Under the pieces are notes generated by a model. That model worked only from the letters and a program-made list of their open reading frames with translations. It did not search any database and had not been told where the DNA came from. From the NCBI RefSeq assembly GCF_001685395.1, contig NZ_CP014167.1, positions 3,105,501 through 3,169,500 of the forward strand: DNA of 64,000 nucleotides, given 5' to 3'. Of the stretch, positions 51,922 to 60,409 are shown in pieces. The position numbers and the translations under genes were made by a program. The stretch is from Paenibacillus yonginensis (GTDB taxonomy: Bacteria; Bacillota; Bacilli; Paenibacillales; Paenibacillaceae). Numbering within the stretch: the stretch's first letter is position 1; the number at the start of each line of letters is the position of its first letter.

Positions 51922-52173
51922 TTAATCCTCTTCTTCTTGCATCCGCCGAATGGATTCCAGGAACTCTGCCGTTTCGCGGTCGCGGTCGCGGCTTTTCTCC
52001 TTCAACCGTTCAATGGCCGGCAGGATCAGAATATCGACTTCCTTCTGAATGATATAAGCCAGATCATAACGCTGATTGCCCTCTAGATAAGAGCCGACCT
52101 CCATCAGGGCGTTATAACGGTCCAGCTCCTCGCGGGTCAGCAGCCCGCGCACCTGAACGCTGCAGTGACGCAT
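51922..52173 (-). CDS. Hypothetical protein translationally coupled to an NDH-2 gene
   Basis: 83 residues, all helical and charged, with no membrane segment (LTREELDRYNALMEVGSYLEGNQRY; ILPAIERLKEKSRDRDRETAEFLESIRRM). The ATG overlaps the stop of the NADH dehydrogenase gene (TAATG), which implies coupled expression and possibly physical association. I do not recognise the family. Confidence 0.75.
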   Translation of the reverse strand: MRHCSVQVRGLLTREELDRYNALMEVGSYLEGNQRYDLAYIIQKEVDILILPAIERLKEKSRDRDRETAEFLESIRRMQEEED

Positions 52174-53366
52174 TACAAGAATCTCCCTTTCTTCAAAACC
52201 AGCGGAATGCCGCCGATAATAAACAGATAACGCAGATCTACCAGCTTCTTGAGCTGAGCGGCTCTCCAGCCGGTCATCTTCTTGTCGCCCACGACAGCAA
52301 TCGCTTCTCTTTTGCCGAGCGAAGCCACGGTTCCTTTATTGACGAACTCAAACGGACGGGATGCCCCGCCGCGAATGGCGGCCACGATATTTTTCGCACA
52401 AACCACACCCTGCTGCATCGCAATCTGGGCCGTCGGCGGATAAGGCCGCCCTTCCGGATTAAACATCAGGGAATTATCTCCGATAATAAAGACGTGATCC
52501 ATTCCAGGAACCCGCAGCGTCTCATCCACCTTCACCCGGCCGCGTACCGTTTCAAAGCCGGAAGCCTCGATAATCCGGTTGCCGCGTATGCCGCCCGTCC
52601 AGACCACGGTTGCGGTTTTGATCGTTTCTCCGCTATCCAGCACGACACCGTCCGGCCGGCATTCCTGAATCGCTGTACCCAGTTTGAAATTAACGCCTTT
52701 CTTCTCCAGCACGTTCATTGCATGCTCGACCAATTCCGGATCAAAGCCCGGCAGTGCGCTCGGCGCAGCTTCTATATTATAAATATGAACTTTGGAAGGC
52801 TCGACGTCATTCTCTCGGCACAGCCGTGGAATGCGATCGGCCAGCTCAGCCACAAATTCGATGCCGCTGAAGCCGGCGCCGCCCACTACAAAATTCAAAC
52901 GTTCTTTGCGGGATTCATCCGTTTTGTACAAAGCAAACTGATATTCAATATGCTGGCGGATCATCCGCACGGAATTAATGCTTCTAATGGTAAAGGCGTG
53001 CTCCTCCATACCCGGGATGCCAAAGGTCTCCGGTTCGCCGCCAAGCGCAATGACCAAATAGTCATAGGACAAGGTCCCGTCCTCCAGAATCACTTTCCGG
53101 TCGGACAGCCGCACTTCGCGTACAGTCGATTTCACCAAATCGATCTTGAACTCATCGATCAGCTTGGAAATCGGCACGCGGGTGTGCTCGATCGAATCGG
53201 TACCGGCAGCCGGCATATGTAAATGAGTCGTAAAGTAATGATAGTCGTGTCGGTTCACGAGCGTTACGTCCGCTTCGTTGTAGTTAAGTTCCTTCTGTAA
53301 TCGTTGTGCGGTCAAAATCCCTCCGTAACCTGCACCCAAGATTACAATCTTAGGAATGGTGCTCAT
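52173..53366 (-). CDS. Type II NADH dehydrogenase (NDH-2)
   Basis: 397 residues from ATG 53366 (GGAAGGAG 10 bp upstream). Membrane-bound flavoenzyme passing electrons from NADH to menaquinone without pumping protons. FAD site VILGAGYGGILTAQRL at residues 7-22, NAD site FVVGGAGFSGIEFVAEL near 157, and GDNSLMFNPEGRPYPPTAQIAMQQG near 300; C-terminal amphipathic segment for membrane contact. Resembles Bacillus Ndh/YumB. A Rex-like dyad lies in its promoter region. Confidence 0.93.
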   Translation of the reverse strand: MSTIPKIVILGAGYGGILTAQRLQKELNYNEADVTLVNRHDYHYFTTHLHMPAAGTDSIEHTRVPISKLIDEFKIDLVKSTVREVRLSDRKVILEDGTLSYDYLVIALGGEPETFGIPGMEEHAFTIRSINSVRMIRQHIEYQFALYKTDESRKERLNFVVGGAGFSGIEFVAELADRIPRLCRENDVEPSKVHIYNIEAAPSALPGFDPELVEHAMNVLEKKGVNFKLGTAIQECRPDGVVLDSGETIKTATVVWTGGIRGNRIIEASGFETVRGRVKVDETLRVPGMDHVFIIGDNSLMFNPEGRPYPPTAQIAMQQGVVCAKNIVAAIRGGASRPFEFVNKGTVASLGKREAIAVVGDKKMTGWRAAQLKKLVDLRYLFIIGGIPLVLKKGRFL

Positions 53367-53429
53367 GTTGGTTTTGACTCCTTCCGGCAACTCCTGCTTA
53401 ATTTGTCTTTTGGTAAATTTGTAAGTGCG

Positions 53430-53456
53430 TCACAAAAAAATTGTGAAAATTCACAC
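53430..53456. promoter_or_regulatory. Rex-like inverted repeats upstream of the NDH-2 gene
   Basis: TTGTGAAAATTCACAC (53441-53456) is an imperfect palindrome; TCACAA (53430-53435) with TTGTGA (53441-53446) forms a second. On the minus strand TTCACA (53447-53442), 18 nt, TACAAA (53423-53418) could be the promoter, so the first palindrome would cover the -35. Rex operators read TTGTGAA-N4-TTCACAA; here the spacer is shorter by two. Confidence 0.35.
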
Positions 53457-53718
53457 TTGAAATTTGCAACATTAATTGATGGATCTTCGCCTTTTGTTCT
53501 AAAATGAGCATCGCGAGAAGATCTGGCCCTCCAATCGTATTTCCAGACGGAAAATTACGCCAAAAACGCGCTAAAATTCCGGCAAAAAAGGGGATACAGA
53601 GGATAGTTCCATTGCATTCTAAAGGCAAGCTTACAAAAGATCAAGTTTTATTTTCCCCTCTTCCAAAGAGACTGTCCAGCAGGGAAAAAGCTGAAAAATT
53701 CATGAAAAAGACGAAAAT
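53457..53718. other. Intergenic stretch before the YumC-type gene, nothing assigned
   Basis: AT-rich region between the two divergent oxidoreductase genes. A 93-codon frame (53504-53785) crosses it but has no ribosome site and contains the promoter at 53719-53746, so it is not called as a gene. Confidence 0.4.
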
Positions 53719-53746
53719 TTGCAATCTATCCCTCTCCGATTATAAT
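53719..53746 (+). promoter_or_regulatory. Sigma-A promoter of the YumC-type gene
   Basis: TTGCAA (53719-53724), 16 nt, TATAAT (53741-53746), 46 bp before the GTG start. Confidence 0.65.
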
Positions 53747-53791
53747 ACAATAGACCTGATTACATTATTTGCTTTGAAGGAGTGATTACAC

Positions 53792-54793
53792 GTGTCAGCG
53801 CCTGAAAATAACGGTGATTTCACCGATCTGCTTATTATCGGAGGCGGGCCGGCCGGCATGTTTGCCGCATTCTATGGCGGCATGCGCCATGCGTCCGTGA
53901 AATTGATTGAAAGCATGCCCCAGCTCGGGGGTCAGCTGGCCGCGCTTTATCCCGAGAAATATATATATGATGTTGCCGGATTTCCGAAAGTAACAGCCCA
54001 GGAGCTGGTGAACAACCTGAACGAACAACTCAAGCTGTTTAACCCTGAAATACGTCTCGAAGAGAAGGTCCAGCAGGTAGAGAAAAAGGACGAGCGTCAT
54101 TTTGTCGTCACGACAGATAAAGCGGTTCACCATGCCAAAGCCGTCATTATTACAGCAGGCGTTGGTGCCTTTGAACCCCGCCGTCTTGAACTGGAGGAAG
54201 CTGCCCGTTTCGAGGGGGTTAACCTGCATTATTTTATCAGTGATCTGAATCAGTTTAAGGGACGCAAGGTGCTGATCAGCGGCGGAGGCGATTCGGCCGT
54301 AGACTGGGCGCTTATGCTGGAGCCTATTGCCGAGCAGGTAACGCTGATTCACCGCAGGGACAAGTTCCGCGCCCATGAGCACAGTGTGGAGAACCTCTAT
54401 GCCTCCGGAGTCAATGTCATTACGCCAACTGAGATTACAGCGCTGCATGGTGCGGACCGCATCGAAGCCGTCACACTTTCTGATGTCAAGACGAAGGAAA
54501 CCCAAGAGATCGAAGTCGACGACGTCATCGTGAATTTCGGTTTCATCTCTTCGCTGGGACCAATCGCCGAATGGGGGATTGAAATCGAGAACAATTCCGT
54601 TGTCGTGGATTCCCGAATGGAGACCTCGATGCCGGGCATTTTTGCAGCCGGAGACATTACCACTTATCCGGGTAAGCTCAAACTGATTGCAGTCGGCTTT
54701 GGTGAAGCGCCAACGGCTGTGAACAACGCCAAAGTATATATAGATCCCGAGGCCAAGCTGTCGCCGGGACACAGCAGCAACCTCAAGCTGTAG
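53792..54793 (+). CDS. Ferredoxin/flavodoxin-NADP+ reductase, thioredoxin-reductase-like (YumC type)
   Basis: 333 residues, GTG start with GGAGTG upstream. [18 protein letters not shown] binds [19 protein letters not shown] binds [35 protein letters not shown] is the final FAD block. It lacks the CxxC of thioredoxin reductase, as expected for YumC. Supplies or draws electrons from ferredoxin or flavodoxin, which could include a NOS reductase role (bNOS needs an external reductase); that link is inference. Confidence 0.93.
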   Translation: MSAPENNGDFTDLLIIGGGPAGMFAAFYGGMRHASVKLIESMPQLGGQLAALYPEKYIYDVAGFPKVTAQELVNNLNEQLKLFNPEIRLEEKVQQVEKKDERHFVVTTDKAVHHAKAVIITAGVGAFEPRRLELEEAARFEGVNLHYFISDLNQFKGRKVLISGGGDSAVDWALMLEPIAEQVTLIHRRDKFRAHEHSVENLYASGVNVITPTEITALHGADRIEAVTLSDVKTKETQEIEVDDVIVNFGFISSLGPIAEWGIEIENNSVVVDSRMETSMPGIFAAGDITTYPGKLKLIAVGFGEAPTAVNNAKVYIDPEAKLSPGHSSNLKL

Positions 54794-54819
54794 ATTCCTC
54801 GCAATTAAACTTATACAAA

Positions 54820-54876
54820 AAGGGTATCCGGACAAAGGACAGTTCAATCCGTCCAATCTGGATACCCTCTTTTATT
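54820..54876 (+). terminator. Terminator after the YumC-type gene
   Basis: AGGGTATCC (54821-54829) / GGATACCCT (54860-54868) with inner GGAC/GTCC, followed by CTTTTATTT. Confidence 0.8.
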
Positions 54877-54984
54877 TATGCTCCGTTTCATAACGTACAT
54901 GGCATGCAAAACCAAAACCTCAACCATCATTTCGTAACATTGAATGAAGTCCATCAGGCATACTTTGTCATCTAACGGCATAAT

Positions 54985-55128
54985 TTAATGAACAAGTGGG
55001 GTTGCTTCCACATTCAGCTCGCGCTTGTGAATTTCCGCCAACAGCAGTGCAATGAATTCCCTCTCCAATTGGAGCTCGGTCGCCATCCGATAGGAATCCA
55101 GCAGCATCTCATCTGTTAACAGCGCCAT
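54985..55128 (-). CDS. sda: Sporulation histidine kinase inhibitor Sda
   Basis: A 47-residue protein beginning MALLTDEMLLDSYRMATELQ and continuing LEREFIALLLAEIHKREL, the helical hairpin of Sda (known relatives begin with LSDELLIESYxKA). Sda binds KinA/KinB and stops sporulation entry when replication is blocked. AAGGGAGTG is 8 bp before the ATG. The promoter at 55158-55186 and an array of DnaA boxes (55195-55294) sit just upstream, matching the DnaA-dependent control known for this gene. Confidence 0.9.
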   Translation of the reverse strand: MALLTDEMLLDSYRMATELQLEREFIALLLAEIHKRELNVEATPLVH

Positions 55129-55157
55129 TTTTAACACTCCCTTTCCTTTTTTTCCCT

Positions 55158-55186
55158 ATGATAGCAAGAATACATAAACAGAACAA
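55158..55186 (-). promoter_or_regulatory. Promoter of sda
   Basis: Minus-strand TTGTTC (55186-55181), 17 nt, TATCAT (55163-55158), about 30 bp before the sda start. The first DnaA box abuts the -35 region. Confidence 0.6.
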
Positions 55187-55194
55187 GTGTTCCT

Positions 55195-55294
55195 TTATCC
55201 ACAAACAACTGTGGAAATCCTGTGAATAATTTGTTGGTAAACCTCGAATCTCCCCATATTACACTGAGGATATTGTGGACAAAAGTTATGCACA
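55195..55294. promoter_or_regulatory. DnaA-box cluster upstream of sda
   Basis: Three exact TTATNCACA boxes: TTATCCACA (55195-55203, plus), TTATTCACA (55229-55221, minus), TTATGCACA (55286-55294, plus), and one near match TTGTCCACA (55282-55274, minus); a weaker ATTTCCACA is at 55218-55210. DnaA binding here would tie sda expression to the replication state. Confidence 0.8.
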
Positions 55295-55412
55295 GGTTAA
55301 AAGGGCCTTTTTGCCGTCAAAAATTTTTTTTCTTTGAACGGCTTTCGTTATGCCAATTGTCAATGATTTACCCATAAAAAAGAGACTAAACGAGAAAAAC
55401 AGGAAATTCCTC

Positions 55413-56075
55413 CTATTGCGGACGTGTATTGACCTCAAATATCCAGATCTTCCCGCCCGCATCAACACCATAATCAAATCCTAGTTCCCCGATACCTGGA
55501 AAAGCGTTCTCCAACACTCTAATACTTGTATTGGTGAGCTCGCGCATTTCCTTACGTTTGAGTGCAGCTTTTTTTCCGGAGAAGCAGAGGCTTAGCCCTT
55601 GTCTGGCTGTTAACTGGCGTCCGCCCTTGCACAGGTTGGTAACAAACAAACCCGGCCGCGCCAATCGGCCCACCATGGAACGGTACTGCCAGCTATCCCC
55701 TACCTTGACCACCTTCACCCGGTAATCAATCGGTCTGCCGGAGATGCGGGCAAGACGAATTCCCTGCTGAATCAAATACTTACGTTTCACTTTGGCCTTG
55801 CCAAGCGCTGCAAACAAGGCACCGAATGAGCGATATACCTTCTTCATGGTTCCTTTTGTAAAACTGTACGTACTGCCGCTCCACTCTACTTTGATGACGC
55901 CGTATCCACCGCCGCCCCGAACAGGCTTAATTACGACCATGCCGAAATGATGAAGCATGTTCTTTAAGTTGGTTTCATCATACAGACGGGTCTGCGGGAT
56001 GTGTCCGGCAATGGAGGGCTCCGCAAGCAGAGCTTCAGTCTTGAGCCACTTATCAGCAAGCTGTCTTCCTGGCAT
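55413..56075 (-). CDS. YheC/YheD family ATP-grasp protein, short
   Basis: 220 residues. VVIKPVRGGGGYGVIKV near residue 47 is the ATP-grasp nucleotide loop; DYRVKVVKVGDSWQ, GELGFDYGVDAGGKIWIFEVNTRPQ close the active site with the acidic and Asn residues. It lacks the ~150-residue N-terminal part of the longer YheC/D gene at 12060-13214. AAAGGGGAGG precedes the ATG. Spore-coat association is known for the family, chemistry unknown. Confidence 0.85.
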   Translation of the reverse strand: MPGRQLADKWLKTEALLAEPSIAGHIPQTRLYDETNLKNMLHHFGMVVIKPVRGGGGYGVIKVEWSGSTYSFTKGTMKKVYRSFGALFAALGKAKVKRKYLIQQGIRLARISGRPIDYRVKVVKVGDSWQYRSMVGRLARPGLFVTNLCKGGRQLTARQGLSLCFSGKKAALKRKEMRELTNTSIRVLENAFPGIGELGFDYGVDAGGKIWIFEVNTRPQ

Positions 56076-56216
56076 ACAAACCTCCCCTTTCTGTTTAACA
56101 GGGCATGGTTATATATACTCGAGACAGCCAGCTTCTTCTTGGATGATTGTCCACGGCTTTCCGCCTGATTTTCAGGAGAGTTGTATAGTAGGTCAACAAA
56201 ATTAAGCGGGGTACGC

Positions 56217-56266
56217 AAAAAGGCCTTTGATCGACTGCGTCTGTTTCAATGTGCCTGATCAAAGGG
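56217..56266 (-). terminator. Hairpin with T-run upstream of the YheC/D gene
   Basis: Minus-strand CCTTTGATC ... GATCAAAGG followed by CCTTTTTG. It lies 140 bp before the YheC/D start, so it ends an unseen transcript or attenuates this gene. Confidence 0.6.
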
Positions 56267-56532
56267 TAAACTTGGGTGGTAGGTATGGCAACATTTTATA
56301 AGTGAATTCCGGGTTTAATATAAGGAACTGGTGTTGGGTTAGACAAGTAGACATATCGATGACATCAGCCTGCGCTATTTGTTCCAAAGAGCATTATATC
56401 CTATCCTCTCCTTATTGAAAATAAGGATTTAATCATAAAATAGCTTATAGTTTTAAATATTTGTGTTATTTCTCCGTACTTGATCTGTGAAAAAATGCCT
56501 ACTATTCCTGCCATGCGCAGGATCATGGCAAA
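56267..56532. other. AT-rich intergenic stretch, no gene seen
   Basis: No frame with a ribosome site. Contains the inverted repeat TCCTTAT-tgaaa-ATAAGGA (about 56410-56430). Flanked on both sides by leftward terminators. Confidence 0.4.
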
Positions 56533-56586
56533 ATAAAAAAGGTTCTCCCCGCCAGGATTCCGGGAATCCCTGCAGGAAAAACCTCA
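56533..56586 (-). terminator. Terminator after the ErpA-like gene
   Basis: Minus-strand hairpin with AGGTT / AACCT outer and GGATTCC / GGAATCC inner arms, followed by TTTTTTATTTT. Confidence 0.75.
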
Positions 56587-56604
56587 GCCGGCCGCAGCCA
56601 GCTC

Positions 56605-56961
56605 TTATTCGCACACTTCAGGCCGGCCTTCTTCATCTCTCATCTTAAAGGACTGGCCGCAGCCGCAGGAAGCGATCGCATTCGGATTATCAATGGTGAA
56701 GCCGCCGGACATTCCGGTTTCTTCAAAATCGATTTTGAGACCGTTCAAGTAGCGAAGGTCACTTTTATCCACTACAACCTTTAAACCGGACACCTCCATA
56801 AAAACATCCCGGTCCGACTCCTGGTCGTCAAATCCCATGGCGTATGAAAATCCGCTGCAGCCACCGGGGTTGACGCCAACACGCAGGAACAAGTCGGGGT
56901 TCTCCTGTTCGGCCAAAGTGCTCTTGATTCTATCTAGGGCAGTATCGCTAATATTAATCAT
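56605..56961 (-). CDS. Iron-sulfur cluster carrier, HesB/IscA/ErpA type (YutM-like)
   Basis: 118 residues. A-type carrier that delivers Fe-S clusters to target enzymes. Conserved cysteines in GVNPGGCSGFSYAMGF (near 35) and SCGCGQSF (near 100), the expected C-x(~64)-C-x-C pattern. AAAGGAGG before ATG. Clients nearby include SdhB, MqnE and the NifU-like protein. Confidence 0.93.
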   Translation of the reverse strand: MINISDTALDRIKSTLAEQENPDLFLRVGVNPGGCSGFSYAMGFDDQESDRDVFMEVSGLKVVVDKSDLRYLNGLKIDFEETGMSGGFTIDNPNAIASCGCGQSFKMRDEEGRPEVCE

Positions 56962-57289
56962 AATTTAGAACCTCCTTTACCTTACTATTTACAGTATACG
57001 CCTTCTCGCTGCGGGTCTCAACCAAAACGAATACCTATATAAAAATTCACATACATATGTTTAAAACCTTTAAGTTAGGGCGAAATTCCTCGTTTTTACT
57101 CGGTTGTTCCCGAAATTTCGTCCTGTAACTGTTATTGCCCCTGTAAGAACAGAGGTTTATAATAGGACGAGTGATAATTGTCGGAATTTTGTCATGCCCT
57201 AAAATTTTAGGAAATATATTTTTCTTGAGTGACCTGTTCATTATTTCACAATAAACGGTACTTAGAGATTTAGGAATGGAGGAAATTGT
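56962..57289. other. Upstream region of mqnE with two perfect palindromes
   Basis: CGAAATTTCG at 57112-57121 and CCTAAAATTTTAGG at 57198-57211, in an AT-rich 328-bp gap. No gene found. The palindromes may be regulator sites for mqnE or the divergent ErpA-like gene. Confidence 0.35.
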
Positions 57290-58396
57290 ATGTCCGTTGT
57301 TGCGCTCCCTCATCAGGACAAAAAGATGGCTGAAATTATTGAGAAAGTCAAAAACGGGGTAAGGTTATCTTTAGAGGACGGAGTTTACCTTTATGAAAGC
57401 GACGATTTGCTGACGATCGGCCAACTGGCTAATGAAGCGAATCTGAGAAAGAACGGGAAAAAAGTTTATTTTATTGAAAATATGAGCCTTTACTTCACCA
57501 ATGTTTGTGAATCGTACTGCGCCTTCTGCAACTTCCGCAAGGACGAGGGCGAAGAAGGCGCTTATACGCTGTCCGGTCAGGAAATGATCGAATATGTGGA
57601 GCAGCACATTCATCCGGGAGTCCGCGAATTCCATATCGTCGGCGGCCATAACAACCATGTTCCTTTTCAATATTATGTAGATTCTTTAAAAGCTTTAAAT
57701 GAGCGTTTCCCCAATGTGACGCTTAAAGCCTATACAGCTGCCGAAATTGAGTTCTTTAGCCGGCTCAGCGGCCTGAGCATTAAAGAAGTGCTTCAAGAGC
57801 TGCAAAAGGCCGGATTAAAAACCTTGACCGGCGGCGGCGCAGAAATCCTGTCCGATCAATACCGGCAAAAAATGAAGGTGGACAAAGCCAATGTCGACCA
57901 ATACCTCGACGTTCACCGTACTGCTCACAAACTGGGCATGAAGACGCACACCACGATGCTGTACGGCTCAATCGAATCACATGAAGACCGTATCCGCCAC
58001 ATGATCCAGATCCGCGAGCTTCAGGATGAAACCAACGGTTTTATGGTCTTTATTCCATTGTCCATGCAGCCTAAAAATAAAAACGCCAGCATCATGCGCC
58101 GCAATTCGGCTTACGAAGACCTGAAAACCATCGCCATCAGCCGTTTGATGCTTGATAATATTGACCACATTAAAGCTTACTTCATTAATATCGGCACCCA
58201 GCTGACTCAGGTTGCTCTCAGCTTCGGAGCTTCGGACGTTCACGGAACCATCCTTAAGGAACGGATCAGCCATGCTGCCGGAGCCGTAACTCCTGAAGGG
58301 ATGACCCGCAAAGAACTAATCTGGCTGATCAAGGGAGCGGGACGTATTCCCGTAGAAAGAGATACGTTCTATAACGAAATTGAAGTGTACGAATAA
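57290..58396 (+). CDS. mqnE: Aminofutalosine synthase MqnE
   Basis: 368 residues. Radical-SAM enzyme making 6-amino-6-deoxyfutalosine in the futalosine menaquinone pathway. CESYCAFCNF (CxxxCxxC) near residue 75 binds the [4Fe-4S] cluster and SAM; VGGHNNHVPF, LTGGGAEIL, MKTHTTMLYGSIE and IPLSMQPKNKN follow. Length and motifs fit MqnE; MqnC is the close alternative. GGAGG precedes the ATG. No other mqn genes adjoin, so the pathway is dispersed. Confidence 0.9.
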   Translation: MSVVALPHQDKKMAEIIEKVKNGVRLSLEDGVYLYESDDLLTIGQLANEANLRKNGKKVYFIENMSLYFTNVCESYCAFCNFRKDEGEEGAYTLSGQEMIEYVEQHIHPGVREFHIVGGHNNHVPFQYYVDSLKALNERFPNVTLKAYTAAEIEFFSRLSGLSIKEVLQELQKAGLKTLTGGGAEILSDQYRQKMKVDKANVDQYLDVHRTAHKLGMKTHTTMLYGSIESHEDRIRHMIQIRELQDETNGFMVFIPLSMQPKNKNASIMRRNSAYEDLKTIAISRLMLDNIDHIKAYFINIGTQLTQVALSFGASDVHGTILKERISHAAGAVTPEGMTRKELIWLIKGAGRIPVERDTFYNEIEVYE

Positions 58397-58524
58397 ATTC
58401 AAATGTTTGTTGACACAGTTGTGATCCAAGTTGTTCAAATAGAAGGTGTTTTAAATTAGTGTGCCGCTGAAGTACCAATACCAGTACCAAATACCGCGGC
58501 AAAATGAAGGGGACTCATTAGACT

Positions 58525-59586
58525 ATGAAACATTTTGTTATTCTTGGCGGCGGATACGGCGGCGTTACCGTAGCCAATCATCTTTTTAAAGGCCATCTTC
58601 CAAGCGATGTGCAGGTGACCTTGGTAGACCGTATGCCATTTCAAAGCATGAAAACCGAATATTATGCGCTTGCCGCAGGAACTTCATCCGACTTTGAGCT
58701 ACGTGTTCCTTTTCCCGAGCATGAAGGCCTGCAAATCAAATACGGGGAAGTGACTTCCGTAGATCTGGAGAACAAGCAGGTTATTTTTGCTGCAGCTGAT
58801 CCGCTTCCTTATGACCAGCTGGTCATCGCACTGGGTTGTACCGATCGTTTCCACGGTATTCCGGGCGCCAAAGAGGTGTCCTCAACGATCCAATCGTTCT
58901 CGGCGACGCGCGAAACTTACCGCAGAATTAATGATCTGAAGCCCTATGGCACTATTCACATTGTCGGCGGCGGCCTTAGCGGTGTGGAAGTAGCCGCAGA
59001 AGTACGCGAAAGCCGGCCGGATTTGAACATTACTATTCTCGACCGCGGACCTCGCGTTCTCTCTGCCTTCCCTGAGACGTTATCCCGTTATGTATCCAAA
59101 TGGTTCCATGACCACGGGGTAGAAACCCGCTCTCACATCGGCATTACCTCGCTGGAGCCGGGAATCATCCATAACGGCTCGGAAGAGATTCTGTCGGACG
59201 TTACTATATGGACCGCAGGCATTCAGCCCGTAGAGCTGGTTCAGAAGATGGACGTAGCCAAAGACCCATCCGGACGTGTGCTGCTGAATGAATATCATCA
59301 GATTCCGGAATATCCGGAAGTGTTCGTATGCGGAGACTGCGCAAGCCTGCCGTTTGCGCCAAGCGCACAGGCCGCTGAAGGCCAGGGCGAGCAAATCGCT
59401 CATGTAGCCCTTGCGCAGTGGCGCGGAGAGACGCCGAAGCTGGGAGCGATCAAGCTTAAAGGCACGCTTGGCTCGCTGGGCAAGAAAGCCGGATTTGGCC
59501 TGATGGGCAAACGTTATGTGACCGGGCGAGTGCCTCGTATTCTGAAGAGCGGAGTGCTCTGGAAGTCCAAACGTCATCTTGGCTAG
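58525..59586 (+). CDS. NDH-2-like FAD-dependent oxidoreductase (YutJ type)
   Basis: 353 residues. FAD site FVILGGGYGGVTVANHL at residue 4, NAD site IHIVGGGLSGVEVAAEV near 150, VFVCGDCASLPFAPSAQAAEGQG near 270; ends KSGVLWKSKRHLG. Second NADH dehydrogenase-like protein of the window; shorter than the 397-residue one and with a weaker membrane tail, so quinone reduction is plausible but not assured. Follows mqnE by 128 bp. Confidence 0.88.
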   Translation: MKHFVILGGGYGGVTVANHLFKGHLPSDVQVTLVDRMPFQSMKTEYYALAAGTSSDFELRVPFPEHEGLQIKYGEVTSVDLENKQVIFAAADPLPYDQLVIALGCTDRFHGIPGAKEVSSTIQSFSATRETYRRINDLKPYGTIHIVGGGLSGVEVAAEVRESRPDLNITILDRGPRVLSAFPETLSRYVSKWFHDHGVETRSHIGITSLEPGIIHNGSEEILSDVTIWTAGIQPVELVQKMDVAKDPSGRVLLNEYHQIPEYPEVFVCGDCASLPFAPSAQAAEGQGEQIAHVALAQWRGETPKLGAIKLKGTLGSLGKKAGFGLMGKRYVTGRVPRILKSGVLWKSKRHLG

Positions 59587-59673
59587 GCTTTTGAGGGATT
59601 GCACTTAACAATTGACTCCTTAATACTTAATACCGATGCGGAGCCAGCGACTGCGGCTTCATATCCCATACAA

Positions 59674-59711
59674 ATCCCCCTCCGGCTCTCCGGAGGGGGA
59701 TATCTGTTTTA
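59674..59711. terminator. Hairpin between the YutJ-like gene and yuzB
   Basis: ATCCCCCTCCGG-ctct-CCGGAGGGGGAT, a 12-bp stem followed by TATCTGTTTT; may serve both convergent genes. Confidence 0.7.
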
Positions 59712-59745
59712 CAGTAAATGCAACTTATGGATAAACCAGCCTTCC

Positions 59746-60006
59746 TTAATCCAGATCAAAATCCAGCGCATCCCAGGCTTCCATTTCCTTGATCTTGTTC
59801 ATAATAAGTTCATACAGCTTGTCCGCGCTCTCGGCTTCGACGATTTCTCCATTCACCAAAGCATAAGGAGCGGCCGAGCATAAACCGCAGTTATTTAAAC
59901 AACCGTATTCAATGACGTCGTAGTCCGGATTCTCCTCCAGCTTCTCCATCACCTCATCGGTTCCGAAGTGCATGTTGCTGACGCAAAATTCAATGATGGG
60001 TCTCAT
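59746..60006 (-). CDS. yuzB: YuzB family protein (DUF1450)
   Basis: 86 residues. RPIIEFCVSNMHFGTDEVM opens the family, and YGCLNNCGLCSAAPYALVNGE holds four cysteines (C, C, C with CGLC) suggestive of a small metal or Fe-S site. Known only as a conserved Bacillales protein; it lies next to NDH and NifU-like genes here as in Bacillus. GAGGGAA precedes the ATG. Confidence 0.92.
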   Translation of the reverse strand: MRPIIEFCVSNMHFGTDEVMEKLEENPDYDVIEYGCLNNCGLCSAAPYALVNGEIVEAESADKLYELIMNKIKEMEAWDALDFDLD

Positions 60007-60092
60007 GCTGTTATTTCCCTCACTTTATCACCATTTTAATTTAGTCTAATTTGTACTATAATAACATTATGTTCTGAAAGGAGTTGATATCA

Positions 60093-60338
60093 ATGAGCAC
60101 AAATGCACAAGATACATTGTACGATGAAGTTCTGGAGGTTCTCGACAAACTTCGTCCGTTCCTGCAGCGCGATGGCGGCGACGTTGAACTGGTAGACGTT
60201 GAGGACGGCATTGTTAAGCTGAAATTGATGGGTGCCTGCGGCAGCTGCCCAAGCTCCACGATCACGCTGAAAGCCGGTATCGAACGCGCCCTGTTCGAAG
60301 AAGTCGAAGGCGTACAAGAGGTCGTACAGGTATTCTAA
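60093..60338 (+). CDS. NifU-like Fe-S scaffold protein (YutI type)
   Basis: 81 residues from ATG 60093 (AAAGGAG 9 bp upstream). NifU C-terminal domain only: [17 protein letters not shown] and [14 protein letters not shown] (CxxC binding a [4Fe-4S] cluster). Scaffold or carrier for cluster assembly, with ErpA/YutM nearby. Single gene with its own terminator. Confidence 0.94.
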   Translation: MSTNAQDTLYDEVLEVLDKLRPFLQRDGGDVELVDVEDGIVKLKLMGACGSCPSSTITLKAGIERALFEEVEGVQEVVQVF

Positions 60339-60348
60339 TTTTTTTATA

Positions 60349-60387
60349 GAAAGTCTTGGTGTTCCTTCCGGAATGCCAAGACTTTTT
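60349..60387 (+). terminator. Terminator after the NifU-like gene
   Basis: AAGTCTTGG (60351-60359) / CCAAGACTT (60375-60383) followed by TTTTG. Confidence 0.85.
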
Positions 60388-60409
60388 GTTTGTTCACCAG
60401 TCGGTGCGC

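Noticed and set aside
53504..53785. 93-codon frame before the YumC-type gene
   Set aside because: No ribosome site before its ATG, and it contains the TTGCAA-N16-TATAAT promoter of the next gene.
53795..54856. 353-codon frame antisense to the YumC-type gene
   Set aside because: Spans the terminator and the full length of a clear FAD/NADPH reductase on the plus strand.
55964..56218. 84-codon leftward frame upstream of the YheC/D gene
   Set aside because: Overlaps the start of the YheC/D gene in another frame and has no ribosome site or family resemblance.
56410..56520. Possible 36-codon leftward gene in the gap before the ErpA-like terminator
   Set aside because: No ribosome site, and the composition is that of random AT-rich DNA.
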